A DNA stretch of 33,971 nucleotides from Lachnospiraceae bacterium (GTDB taxonomy: Bacteria; Bacillota; Clostridia; Lachnospirales; Lachnospiraceae): positions 1-33,971 of the forward strand of contig JAJQFS010000063.1 in NCBI GenBank assembly GCA_021200995.1, written 5' to 3'. The notes under the pieces were generated by a model. That model ran no database searches, had not been told where the DNA came from, and was given only the letters and a program-made list of their open reading frames with translations. The translations under genes and the position numbers were made by a program. Position 1 is the stretch's first letter; the number at the start of each line of letters is the position of its first letter. Below, piece by piece: positions 25,070 to 33,661 of the stretch.

Positions 25070-25204
25070 GGGGTTTATACCGCGAGGTTATGGCAACTGA
25101 TATGACTATAGATGGATTTGGCTCAGATGAACAGAGAGTGTATCGTACGGCTGCAGGTGATGTGACCTGCGAACAGAACGGATTAGAAAGTGAGTAACAC
25201 AGGT

Positions 25205-26050
25205 ATGCGCGTAGAATTTACAAAAATGCACGGCTGCGGCAATGATTATGTTTATATTGACGGCAGCAGATTTCCCATCCCGGTGGATGAAAAGCCGGAC
25301 TTTGTGAGAAAGGTAAGCGACCGGCACTTCGGCGTGGGCTCGGACGGTGTCATTTTCATCAATTCATCGAAAAACGCGGACTTCGAGATGGAAATGTGGA
25401 ACGCGGACGGCACACGTGCGGAGATGTGCGGCAATGGCATCCGCTGCGTAGCGAAATATGTCTATGACAAAAAACTGACAGACCGCATCCACCTGCTGAT
25501 CGAGAGCGCGGGAAAGGTAAAGAGCCTGACGCTGGTGGTGGCGGACGGACAGGTCAGAGGGGTCTGCGTGGACATGGGCGCGCCGGAGTTGAGGCCGGAG
25601 CAGATTCCGGTTCGTTATGACAGAATGCCTGTGGTGGGCATGCCCCTGACAGTGCTGGGAAAAGAATATCAGGCGACCTGTGTCTCGATGGGCAATCCGC
25701 ACGCGGTCATTTTCGTGGACGATGTGGAGAGTCTTGATCTGGAAAAGATCGGTCCTCATTTTGAGCATCACGAGGCGTTTCCCAACCGTGTCAATACAGA
25801 GTTTGTGAAGGCGCTCGACTCCCATACCGTGCAGATGCGGGTTTGGGAGAGAGGCACCGGCGAGACCTTAGCCTGCGGAACCGGAAGCTGCGCGACGGCC
25901 GTAGCCTGTGTTTTAAATGGATTGACAGGCTCGGAGGTGACGGTGAAAATCCGCGGCGGCGAGCTGAAAATCCGCTATGACCAGCAGGGGGACAAGGTTT
26001 ATATGACTGGTCCCGCCGAGACGGTTTTTGAGGGAGTTTTAAATATCTAA
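25205..26050 (+). CDS. dapF: Diaminopimelate epimerase
   Basis: Converts LL- to meso-diaminopimelate, the wall cross-linker and lysine precursor, by a cofactor-free two-cysteine mechanism. The N terminus FTKMHGCGNDYVYIDG is diagnostic. The catalytic cysteines are both present: EMCGNGIRC near residue 75 and ETLACGTGSCATAVAC near residue 218. The protein has 281 residues from the ATG at 25205, which is the usual family start; a GTG at 25190 is in frame but has no better ribosome site. It precedes dapL by 152 bases. Confidence 0.95.
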   Translation: MRVEFTKMHGCGNDYVYIDGSRFPIPVDEKPDFVRKVSDRHFGVGSDGVIFINSSKNADFEMEMWNADGTRAEMCGNGIRCVAKYVYDKKLTDRIHLLIESAGKVKSLTLVVADGQVRGVCVDMGAPELRPEQIPVRYDRMPVVGMPLTVLGKEYQATCVSMGNPHAVIFVDDVESLDLEKIGPHFEHHEAFPNRVNTEFVKALDSHTVQMRVWERGTGETLACGTGSCATAVACVLNGLTGSEVTVKIRGGELKIRYDQQGDKVYMTGPAETVFEGVLNI

Positions 26051-26127
26051 CTATTGCAATTTTCATGATTATTTATTACACTATGTTTGTACTTGGATAA
26101 TATTTAAGATAAGACTTGGAAGACAGA

Positions 26128-26157
26128 GCGTGAAACAGTTTATGCTTTTTCACACGA
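26128..26157 (-). repeat. Intergenic hairpin repeat, copy B
   Basis: On the minus strand GTGAAA and TTTCAC form a stem around AAGCATAAACTG, with a wobble and a G-C pair outside. The core GCATAAACTG matches 31408-31417 exactly and 18267-18276 at 8 of 10 positions. It lies between dapF and dapL. There is no T run. Confidence 0.6.
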
Positions 26158-26202
26158 CACTTTTGCGGAAGCATGATTTAATTTAAAGGAGACATAAATT
26201 CT

Positions 26203-27417
26203 ATGGCAAAAGTAAACGCAAATTACCTGAAACTGCCGGGCAGCTACCTTTTCTCCACAGTAGCCAAAAAAATCGCCGCCTATTCCGCGGCGAACCCGGA
26301 TAAAAAAGTCATCCGCTTAAGCATCGGCGACGTGACCCAGCCCCTGGCTCCCGTTATCATTGACGCCATGCACGGCGCGGTGGATGAGATGGCCCACGCC
26401 GAAACTTTTAAGGGCTATGCCCCGGACTTGGGATACGAATTCCTGCGCAGCAAAATCGCAGAGTGGGATTATCAGAAACGCGGCTGTGACATCGCGGCGG
26501 ACGAAATCTTCGTCTCCGACGGCGCGAAAAGCGACTGCGCCAACATCCAGGAGATTTTCTCCGTGGACAATAAAATCGCGGTCTGCGACCCTGTCTATCC
26601 GGTGTACGTGGACAGCAACGTGATGGCGGGCAGAACCGGCACTTATGACGCGGCGACCGGCATCTGGAGCGACGTCATTTACATGCCCTGCACCATGGAG
26701 AATAACTTCTCTCCGGAATTGCCAAAGGAAACACCGGATCTGATTTATCTCTGCTTCCCCAACAACCCGACCGGCGCCATGATTTCCAAAGAGGATTTAC
26801 AGAGGTGGGTGGATTACGCAAATCAAGTTGGCGCGGTCATTCTGTATGACGCGGCCTACGAAGCTTATATTTCCGAGGAGGACAAGCCCCACAGCATTTA
26901 TGAGTGCGAGGGCGCGAGAACCTGCGCCATCGAGTTCCATTCCTTCTCCAAAAACGCGGGCTTTACCGGCGTACGTTTAGGCTATACTGTTGTGCCGAAG
27001 GATTTAATGGTGGAGGGAGTTGCCCTGCACGGCCTCTGGGCGCGCCGCCACGGCACCAAATTTAACGGCGCTCCCTACATTGTGCAGAAAGCCGGCGCGG
27101 CTGTTTACACTGAGGAGGGGCAGGCGCAGTTAAAGGCTCAGGTAGGCTATTATATGAACAATGCCAAAGTCATTTACGAAGGCTTAAAAGACGCCGGTTA
27201 CACCGTTTCCGGCGGCGTGAACGCCCCCTACATCTGGTTAAAGACGCCGAACGGCATGTCCAGCTGGGATTTCTTTGATTATCTGCTGGAGAATGCCTCC
27301 GTGGCGGGTACGCCGGGTTCCGGCTTTGGACCGAGCGGCGAGAGCTACTTCCGCATGACCGCGTTCGGCAGTTATGAAAATACAGTCGAGGCCATTGAGC
27401 GGATTAAGAGAATTTGA
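26203..27417 (+). CDS. dapL: LL-diaminopimelate aminotransferase
   Basis: A PLP enzyme that makes LL-diaminopimelate directly from tetrahydrodipicolinate and glutamate, so the succinylase and acetylase routes are not needed. The protein has 404 residues, as in the family. The N terminus VNANYLKLPGSYLFSTVAKKI and IRLSIGDVTQPLAP are characteristic; FPNNPTGA near residue 186, LYDAAYEAYI near residue 217 and HSFSKNAGFTGVRLGYT near residue 246 hold the PLP contacts and the Schiff-base lysine. An AAAGGAG site lies 10 bases upstream. With dapF just upstream, it forms the end of the meso-diaminopimelate pathway. A terminator follows at 27485. Confidence 0.96.
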   Translation: MAKVNANYLKLPGSYLFSTVAKKIAAYSAANPDKKVIRLSIGDVTQPLAPVIIDAMHGAVDEMAHAETFKGYAPDLGYEFLRSKIAEWDYQKRGCDIAADEIFVSDGAKSDCANIQEIFSVDNKIAVCDPVYPVYVDSNVMAGRTGTYDAATGIWSDVIYMPCTMENNFSPELPKETPDLIYLCFPNNPTGAMISKEDLQRWVDYANQVGAVILYDAAYEAYISEEDKPHSIYECEGARTCAIEFHSFSKNAGFTGVRLGYTVVPKDLMVEGVALHGLWARRHGTKFNGAPYIVQKAGAAVYTEEGQAQLKAQVGYYMNNAKVIYEGLKDAGYTVSGGVNAPYIWLKTPNGMSSWDFFDYLLENASVAGTPGSGFGPSGESYFRMTAFGSYENTVEAIERIKRI

Positions 27418-27484
27418 TGACGCGGCGACCCCGGAGATCGGAAATCGAATGAGATTATGGAAATCGCAGTCATCATGAACGGAT

Positions 27485-27518
27485 GTTGTGCCCATGGGTT
27501 TCCATGGGCACGACTTTT
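27485..27518 (+). terminator. Strong intrinsic terminator between dapL and the COG0523 gene
   Basis: A 13-bp stem, GTTGTGCCCATGG (27485-27497) with CCATGGGCACGAC (27502-27514), one G-T pair and a 4-base loop, then TTTT (27515-27518). It can end the dapL transcript. The next gene's ribosome site (27523) is only 5 bases further, leaving no room for a promoter after it. Confidence 0.85.
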
Positions 27519-27535
27519 CAACGGAGCATATGAAT

Positions 27536-28465
27536 ATGATCAAAATCGACCTGATCACCGGCTTTCTGGGAGCCGGTAAAACTACTTTTCTGAAAAAATA
27601 CGCGGACTACCTGATCCGTCAGGGACAGCGCATCTGTATCCTGGAAAATGATTTCGGCGCGGTCAACGTGGACATGATGCTGATGCAGGATACGCTCTGT
27701 GACAACTGCGATCTGGAAATGGTGGCGGGAGGCTGTGATAAGGACTGCCACATCAGGCGTTTCAGGACGAAGCTGATCGCCATGGGGATGCGCGGCTTTG
27801 ACAGGGTCGTGGTGGAACCGTCCGGCATTTTCGACGTGGACGAGTTCTTTGACGTGCTGCGGGAGGAACCGCTGGATCAGTGGTATGAGATCGGCAGTGT
27901 GATTACCGTGGTGGACGCGGGACTTGAAGAGAAGTTGTCTGACGCGGGGGAATATCTGCTGGCGGCGCAGGCGGCGAACGCGGGCTGTATTCTCTTTAGT
28001 AAATGCCAGACAGTATCGGAGGAACGCCTGCAAACTTCCATAGCACACCTGAGGCGGGCTCTGAAAAAGGCAGGCTGCAATCGCGATGTGGAGAATGCCA
28101 TCCTCTGTAAAGCCTGGGATCAGCTGACGGACGCGGATATGGAGCGCATTGTAAATTGCGGCAGAAAAGACGCCAGCTTCGAGAAATACTGGTTCGACCA
28201 GGAGAAAGAATTTCAGACACTTTATTTCATGAACCGGTCTTTTGACAGGGATACCCTTACCGCAAAGGTACGGGAGGCTCTCACAGATCCGAGCTGCGGC
28301 TTCGTGGAGCGCATCAAAGGCTTTGTCCGCGATGGAGATGGGTGGCTTCAGTTAAACGCTACCCGTGAAAACTTTTCCTTAGAGTCGATCACGGCTGGAC
28401 AGGAGATTCTCATTGTAATCGGGGAGAACCTCGTAAAGGAGCGTCTGGAGGAAATATTCTCATAG
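27536..28465 (+). CDS. COG0523 (CobW/zinc-GTPase) family GTP-binding protein
   Basis: A 309-residue G3E-family GTPase; relatives insert metals such as zinc, nickel or cobalt into enzymes. The Walker A loop GFLGAGKTTFLKKY is at residues 7-20, with ENDFGAVNVD near residue 39 and VVVEPSGIFDVDEF near residue 87. The usual metal-binding CxCC is replaced by GGCDKDC near residue 66, preceded by another cysteine pair (CDNCD). The base-recognition NKxD loop is changed to SKCQ, so nucleotide specificity is uncertain. A C-terminal CobW-like domain follows (FVERIKGFVRDGDGWLQL). The ATG at 27536 has GGAG 9 bases upstream; an ATG at 27530 is a close alternative. It follows a terminator directly, so expression may need readthrough. 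Confidence 0.88.
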   Translation: MIKIDLITGFLGAGKTTFLKKYADYLIRQGQRICILENDFGAVNVDMMLMQDTLCDNCDLEMVAGGCDKDCHIRRFRTKLIAMGMRGFDRVVVEPSGIFDVDEFFDVLREEPLDQWYEIGSVITVVDAGLEEKLSDAGEYLLAAQAANAGCILFSKCQTVSEERLQTSIAHLRRALKKAGCNRDVENAILCKAWDQLTDADMERIVNCGRKDASFEKYWFDQEKEFQTLYFMNRSFDRDTLTAKVREALTDPSCGFVERIKGFVRDGDGWLQLNATRENFSLESITAGQEILIVIGENLVKERLEEIFS

Positions 28466-28475
28466 CCTTTTTGGC

Positions 28476-28504
28476 TTGCGCGACAGCGGCTTTCTCTGTA
28501 TAAT
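28476..28504 (+). promoter_or_regulatory. Promoter of the GH43 gene
   Basis: TTGCGC (28476-28481), 17 bases, then a perfect TATAAT (28499-28504). The roughly 110-base leader contains a small hairpin (ACACC-TTTCAG-GGTGT, near 28555-28570) and an AGGAGG ribosome site before the ATG. Confidence 0.7.
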
Positions 28505-28622
28505 GAATGCAGATTTGTTAATCGTCGAAGAGCATTGACTCGTTTATACATTTTACACCTTTCAGGGTGTACGCTTATCATAGCTTTTATAAATTTCAAA
28601 ATCTTCACAGGAGGGCTGACAC

Positions 28623-30302
28623 ATGCTTCATCAGAACATCTGGAACGCGGATAAAGGGGACGGAACCTATCAAAATCCGATTTTATATGCCGACTACTCT
28701 GACCCGGACGCGATCCGCGTGGGGGAGGATTATTTTATGATTTCCTCCAGCTTTACCAATACGCCGGGGCTGCCGCTCTTACATTCCAGGGATCTGGTCA
28801 ACTGGAAGGTGGTCAATTATCTGGTCAAGGCTGTGCCGACAAACCGCTATGAAAAGCCGGTACACGGCTGCGGTGTCTGGGCGCCCGCGATTCGTTATCA
28901 TGAGGGCACGTATTATGTGTTTTTCCCGATGCCGGATGAGGGCATCTATGTCATACAGACAAAGGATCCGTTTGGAACCTGGAGCGAACCGTTTAATATT
29001 CGCCCGGCCGCGGGCTGGATCGATCCTTGTCCCTTCTGGGATGAGGACGGCAGGGCATACATGGTGGCCGGCGTAGCCAAGAGCCGCATCGGGTATAAGA
29101 GCGTGCTCCATATGGTGGAAATGAAGCCGGACTGCTCCGGACTGATCGGCCCGGAAGTGAAGGTCTTCGACGGCAATGAGAATGACCAGGTTACGATCGA
29201 GGGACCGAAGCTGTATAAGCGAAACGGCTGGTATTATATCTTCGCGCCGGCCGGCGGGGTGAAGACCGGCTGGCAGACCGTGCTGCGCTCCCGCGATATT
29301 TTCGGCCCGTATGAATATAAGGTGGTCATGCGTCAGGAAAACAGCGCGGTGAACGGCCCTCACCAGGGCGCCTGGGTGGATACCGTGACCGGTGAGGACT
29401 GGTTTTTACATTTCCAGGACGTGTACGCAGCGGGGAGAATTGTCCATCTGCAGCCCATGTGCTGGAAGGAAGACTGGCCCATCATCGGAGAGCCGGTGGA
29501 AGGCAAAGACTATGGGCAGCCGGTGGATGTATACAGGAAGCCGAACGTCGGAAATGTGGACTGGCCGGTCTGTGAGCCTGCCGCTTCTGATGATTTCAAG
29601 GGAGAGCGGCTGGGACTGCAGTGGCAGTGGAACGCCAATGTGACAGGAGACTGGTATCAATTGACCACGGAAGGGCTTCAGCTGAACGCGGTACAGACAG
29701 AGGCGGACTGCCCTTATGGAGATGTGCCGAATCTTCTGCTGCAGAAGTGGCCCGCACCGGAGTTTGTCTGTATGACAGAGATGGACCTGAGCTCTCTGGA
29801 GGAAGGAGACCAGGCCGGCGTGATTTCCATGGGTATGGAATATGGAGCTTTGGTTTTTACGAAGGAAGAGAGCGGATATCAGGTCAGTTTTGTGACAGGA
29901 AAGCAGACGTATGGCGTGATTTTGTGTGAGAGCACAGGGGAGACCTGTCGGAAAATCGGGATGATTTCCGAAGAGGTACCAGTATCCGGTAAGGATGTAC
30001 CTGGTAATGGTAATGCAGATAATGCAGTGTATACAGATAGAAGCCGATTATCAGCTTCGATCCAGGTTCGTTACCAGGTAAAACGTGTTGGTACGCAGGA
30101 TCTGAATGATAAAGAAAAGAATTTCCCGCTGGAGGAGGTCAGTATCTCTTACAGCACCGATGGTCATACCTATATCCCGGCTGGCACCGTGAACGCTGTT
30201 CCCGGACGCTGGGTGGGCGTCAAAAACGGACCCTTCTGCGTCAGAAGAGAGGATGGAGAGGGCGGATATCTGCTGGTAAAGTCGGTAGAGTACAGCAGAT
30301 AG
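28623..30302 (+). CDS. GH43 beta-xylosidase/arabinofuranosidase-type glycosidase
   Basis: A cytoplasmic glycosidase of 559 residues that releases sugars from xylo- or arabino-oligosaccharides; the exact substrate cannot be read from sequence. The five-blade propeller starts with NPILYADYSDPDAIRVGEDY, whose YSDPD carries the catalytic base Asp. WAPAIRYHEGTYYVFF near residue 85, PAAGWIDPCPFWDEDGRAYMV near residue 125 and TIEGPKLYKRNGWYYIF near residue 190 (Glu acid) are the other hallmarks. A C-terminal beta-sandwich begins at DDFKGERLGLQWQW near residue 324. There is no signal peptide, so it acts on imported oligosaccharides. A glycosyltransferase gene starts 13 bases after it. Confidence 0.92.
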   Translation: MLHQNIWNADKGDGTYQNPILYADYSDPDAIRVGEDYFMISSSFTNTPGLPLLHSRDLVNWKVVNYLVKAVPTNRYEKPVHGCGVWAPAIRYHEGTYYVFFPMPDEGIYVIQTKDPFGTWSEPFNIRPAAGWIDPCPFWDEDGRAYMVAGVAKSRIGYKSVLHMVEMKPDCSGLIGPEVKVFDGNENDQVTIEGPKLYKRNGWYYIFAPAGGVKTGWQTVLRSRDIFGPYEYKVVMRQENSAVNGPHQGAWVDTVTGEDWFLHFQDVYAAGRIVHLQPMCWKEDWPIIGEPVEGKDYGQPVDVYRKPNVGNVDWPVCEPAASDDFKGERLGLQWQWNANVTGDWYQLTTEGLQLNAVQTEADCPYGDVPNLLLQKWPAPEFVCMTEMDLSSLEEGDQAGVISMGMEYGALVFTKEESGYQVSFVTGKQTYGVILCESTGETCRKIGMISEEVPVSGKDVPGNGNADNAVYTDRSRLSASIQVRYQVKRVGTQDLNDKEKNFPLEEVSISYSTDGHTYIPAGTVNAVPGRWVGVKNGPFCVRREDGEGGYLLVKSVEYSR

Positions 30303-30315
30303 GGAGCAAAGAGCC

Positions 30316-31383
30316 TTGAAGAAACGAATTTATATCTGTCATACCTATTATCATGTGTATGTCTCTTTCCTGAAGGAGTTCGCGCTTCCGAAGGAAGAAC
30401 AGGGTCATGCCACAATGATGCTCAGTAAAATGTCCACAGATTTTGAGGATCTGAAAGACAGACTGGAGCGGGTGCATTATTTTGAGAAAGTCATTGAGTT
30501 TGACGAGAGGCGGGATACGGAATTCCCGGAGCTTGCGCAATATAAAGTGCCTTCGGACAATTTTCTCAGGGCGCTGTGGAACAGGATTATCTTTACAAGA
30601 AAATATGCGGCTCTGGAGGCAGAGTACGTGCCTGTAAATCTGCGGGAGTATGACGATATTTATGTGTTCTGCGACAGTGACCCCATCGGGTATTACCTGA
30701 ATCAGAACCGGATTCCCTATCATGCCCTGGAGGACGGGCTCAACTGCCTGTCGCATTATGATTCGGCGCGGTATGACAATAAGGGACATTTCGGCATCAA
30801 GGCATTTTTTTCTCAGAAGCTGAATCTGATTTTCATTCAGAACGGTTACGGGAAATATTGCATTGATATGGAAGTGAATGACATTTCTCTCATTCCGTAT
30901 CCCTGCGAAAAATATGTGGAGGTACCCCGCCAGGCGCTGGCAGAGAGACTTACCAGGGAAGAGAAGGATATCCTCCTGCACGCGTTTGTGCGGGATATGG
31001 ACAGCCTTTCGGAAATGATGCGTAACGGGGAACACAGTGACAATAAGATTCTGATTCTGACAGACCCGTTGTGCGACCTGGATACGCGGCGACAGATTTT
31101 TTCGGATATCATCAACCAGTACGGGAAGGGCGCGCAGGTGTATATCAAACCGCATCCCAGGGATGTGCTGGATTATCATAAATATTTCGGGGAGTATATC
31201 ATTATTGATCCGACGGTGCCCATGGAGATGTTTAATTTCATGGACGTGACTTTTGAGAAGGTGTACGCGGTGCTGACGGTGATCGACGCGATTACATTCG
31301 CGAAGGAGAAGATCCGCCTGGGGGAGGATTTTATGGATCGGTATGAAACACCGGCGGTGCATCGCCAGAACGAAAATTTGTAA
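30316..31383 (+). CDS. Glycosyltransferase, polysialyltransferase/GT52-like
   Basis: A 355-residue cytoplasmic protein resembling the GT52/polysialyltransferase group that builds surface sugars. The N terminus KKRIYICHTYYHVYVS matches the family's first beta strand and HxY loop. YDDIYVFCDSDPIGYYLNQNRI and HALEDGLNCL near residue 137 resemble the acidic ED motif. VYIKPHPRDVLDYHKYF near residue 277 is the KPHPR acceptor or nucleotide loop. MEMFNFMD and a short tail follow. The start is a TTG 13 bases after the GH43 stop, with GGGAG upstream, so it is probably co-transcribed. The transferred sugar is unknown. Confidence 0.72.
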   Translation: MKKRIYICHTYYHVYVSFLKEFALPKEEQGHATMMLSKMSTDFEDLKDRLERVHYFEKVIEFDERRDTEFPELAQYKVPSDNFLRALWNRIIFTRKYAALEAEYVPVNLREYDDIYVFCDSDPIGYYLNQNRIPYHALEDGLNCLSHYDSARYDNKGHFGIKAFFSQKLNLIFIQNGYGKYCIDMEVNDISLIPYPCEKYVEVPRQALAERLTREEKDILLHAFVRDMDSLSEMMRNGEHSDNKILILTDPLCDLDTRRQIFSDIINQYGKGAQVYIKPHPRDVLDYHKYFGEYIIIDPTVPMEMFNFMDVTFEKVYAVLTVIDAITFAKEKIRLGEDFMDRYETPAVHRQNENL

Positions 31384-31393
31384 TGCGAATAAT

Positions 31394-31434
31394 GGCACGC
31401 GCGAAAAGCATAAACTGCTTCGCTCATACGTGCC
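31394..31434 (+). repeat. Intergenic hairpin repeat, copy C
   Basis: Outer arms GGCACG (31394-31399) and CGTGCC (31429-31434) pair perfectly. Inner arms GCG...AAGCA and TGCTT...CGC enclose TAAAC. The core GCATAAACTG (31408-31417) is shared with the repeat at 26128. GCG/CGC replaces GTG/CAC of the other copies on both sides, a compensatory change that suggests the fold is selected. Confidence 0.65.
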
Positions 31435-31472
31435 AATGGATTACGATATATTCGGAAGCGGAAGAGGTTACT

Positions 31473-32501
31473 ATGCAGCTCAGCATTATCGTGCCGGTCT
31501 ATAATATGGCGGCGGATCAGAAACTGGAATATTGTCTGGACTCTCTGGTGAATCAAAAGCTGGAGGATTATGAGATCATCACGGTGGACGATGCTTCCAC
31601 GGATGAGTCGCTTGCGATCCTGCGGCGTTATGAGAGCGCGTACCCGGAGAAAATCAGGGTGCTGGCGCTTGAGGAGAATCATCGCCAGGGCGGCGCAAAA
31701 AACGCGGGCTTAAAGATCGCGCAGGGAGATTTCATCGGCTTTATGGACAGCGACGACTGGGCGGCGCCTGAGATGTACGCGAAGCTTCTGACCAGGGCGT
31801 ATGAGACCGGAGCGGATATGGTGGGCTGTAATTGCTGTATGACGGACCGGCACAGCATGGAGATTGGGCAGGTCATTCAGACCAGCCGCGCGGACCAGAC
31901 CGGTGTGCTGGGAGACAGCCAGTATAAGAGCATGATCCTGGATGCCGGTTTTCTGGTGGTGAAGATTTATCGCCGCGAGCTGTTCATGGAACCGCCGCTG
32001 TATTTCCCGGAGCATATGTTCTATGAGGATAACGCAATCGGCACGGAGCTGTTACTCAGAGCAAAGCACTATGAGTATGTGCAGGAGCCTCTGTATTACT
32101 ATTATCAGCACAGCGGTTCCACTGTCCATGTGGTGACCAAGGAGCGCTGTGAGATGCGCATGGAGGCTATGCGTATCATGCTCCGGCTGGCCAGGGAGAG
32201 CGGGACACTTCAAAAGTATCCGGATGAGATAGAATTCCGTTTCATCAATCTGTTTTACCAGAACACGCTTTTTTCCTATATGCAGGGCACACAGAAAAAG
32301 AAGCTTGCTTTTTTAAGAAAACTCGCCGCGGAAATGACGGACACCTTTCCGGATTTTCGTCAGAATCCGTATTATCTGAAACGGGTGAACGCGGAAGAGC
32401 GGATGTTTATGGAGCTTCTGACGAAATCTGCCGCGGCGTTTTTATTGTATTATAAGCTGAAATGTTTTGTGCGCCGCATGAGAAAATGGGTAAGAAGGTA
32501 A
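31473..32501 (+). CDS. Family 2 glycosyltransferase
   Basis: A 342-residue GT-A fold enzyme that adds sugars to surface polysaccharide or lipid carriers. The N terminus MQLSIIVPVYNM is the first strand. EIITVDDASTDESL near residue 34 binds the nucleotide sugar, and DFIGFMDSDDW near residue 90 carries the metal-binding DxD. EHMFYEDNAIGTELLL near residue 182 is the catalytic ED region. A basic tail (KLKCFVRRMRKWVRR) may touch the membrane. The frame opens at 31383, but the ATG at 31473 with a GAAGAGG site gives the true family N terminus. It is downstream of the GT52-like gene, with the hairpin repeat between them. Confidence 0.9.
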   Translation: MQLSIIVPVYNMAADQKLEYCLDSLVNQKLEDYEIITVDDASTDESLAILRRYESAYPEKIRVLALEENHRQGGAKNAGLKIAQGDFIGFMDSDDWAAPEMYAKLLTRAYETGADMVGCNCCMTDRHSMEIGQVIQTSRADQTGVLGDSQYKSMILDAGFLVVKIYRRELFMEPPLYFPEHMFYEDNAIGTELLLRAKHYEYVQEPLYYYYQHSGSTVHVVTKERCEMRMEAMRIMLRLARESGTLQKYPDEIEFRFINLFYQNTLFSYMQGTQKKKLAFLRKLAAEMTDTFPDFRQNPYYLKRVNAEERMFMELLTKSAAAFLLYYKLKCFVRRMRKWVRR

Positions 32502-32635
32502 AAAACTGTGATATGACGAATATCGGATTTGCTTGTGATGTATTTGCCGCGATAGAATGAACGGCGAATTGGAATATGAGTGCTCCTGACACAGGATATA
32601 TGGATTGCTGCAATGTAAAAACAAAGTAATCTGTC

Positions 32636-32664
32636 TTGCAAAAAGGCTTCTCCGGACTTAAAAT
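32636..32664 (+). promoter_or_regulatory. Promoter of the HAD phosphatase gene
   Basis: TTGCAA (32636-32641), 17 bases, then TAAAAT (32659-32664, 5 of 6 consensus). The start point would be near 32671, 30 bases before the gene. The rest of 32502-32635 shows no feature I can support. Confidence 0.6.
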
Positions 32665-32700
32665 GAAAACAGATTTCACAGAGACGAAAGAGAAACAGGG

Positions 32701-33564
32701 ATGATGACGAAAGAAGAAGTAAAGAACAGGGCCGCAGGCATACGTCTGCTGGCGTTGGATGCGGACGGGACATGTCTGACATCAGATAAACGGTGTACAG
32801 ACAGGACCATCAGGGTGGTCAATCAGCTGGCAGAACGCGGCTGTCTGATTGTGCCGGCCAGCGGCAGGGGATATGCAGGACTGCTGGAAAATGTATTTCC
32901 GTTTTCGGGCGTCCGCTATGTGATTTCCTCAGACGGCGCGCTTGTGACGGAGTGCGCGACAGGCAGACATTTGTGGGATGAGAAAATTCCCTGTAAAACA
33001 GCGGCAAGACTGGCGAAGGAAATGCTCCTTGAGGATACCTGTATTTATTATCACAGAGAGGCTGGGGAAAATACTTATTTCAGGGCCTGTAAAAGTGAAG
33101 AAACATATCGAAAAATTTTCTCCGGCAGTATCTACAGAGGGTCCTTTGACGATGTCCTGACGGAGGGGCTTGACCAGGTGATCCTGCGGGATGGCATGGA
33201 TATCTCCAAAATGGGACTGTGGTTTTCGCGTCCGGATGGGTTTGCATATTATGAACCGATCATTGCCAGGGAATTTCCGGAATTAAACTATTTCCGCGGA
33301 GATGTAAACGCGCTGGAATTTACCAGCTGCCGTACCAGTAAAGGGGAAGCGTTAAAGGCACTGGCTTCTCAACTGGGGATTGACAGATCGCAGGTCTGTG
33401 CCATTGGGGACAACGGCAATGACATCTCCATGCTGGAATTCGCGGGACTGGGCGTTGCCATGGAAAACGCGATTGAGAGCGCGAAGGAGAAAGCGGATTT
33501 CATCATTGGCTCGAACGATGAGGAAGGCGTGGCGGAGTTTCTGGAAACATATCTGTATATATGA
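32701..33564 (+). CDS. Cof-type HAD-IIB phosphatase
   Basis: A 287-residue cytoplasmic phosphatase for sugar phosphates or cofactors; the substrate is not predictable. HAD motif I is LALDADGTCLTSD near residue 18 (both catalytic Asp present), motif II is VPASGRGYAGL near residue 52, motif III is the Lys of RTSKGEALKALASQLG near residue 212, and motif IV is AIGDNGNDISML near residue 234. The cap domain between about residues 85 and 200 is of the IIB type. ATG at 32701 and 32704 are both possible starts. It is transcribed alone from its own promoter. Confidence 0.93.
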   Translation: MMTKEEVKNRAAGIRLLALDADGTCLTSDKRCTDRTIRVVNQLAERGCLIVPASGRGYAGLLENVFPFSGVRYVISSDGALVTECATGRHLWDEKIPCKTAARLAKEMLLEDTCIYYHREAGENTYFRACKSEETYRKIFSGSIYRGSFDDVLTEGLDQVILRDGMDISKMGLWFSRPDGFAYYEPIIAREFPELNYFRGDVNALEFTSCRTSKGEALKALASQLGIDRSQVCAIGDNGNDISMLEFAGLGVAMENAIESAKEKADFIIGSNDEEGVAEFLETYLYI

Positions 33565-33661
33565 AATATCCGATTCCGCTTGCATTTCGGGCAAAATGGA
33601 TTTATGCTGAAAATAACAGATATATGTGTGACAGACAACTGTCAGAAATGGGGTATGGCAA

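Noticed and set aside
30241-31398. 385-codon open frame on the minus strand
   Set aside because: It is the antisense of the GT52-like gene, which has clear family motifs; the composition is that of a shadow frame.
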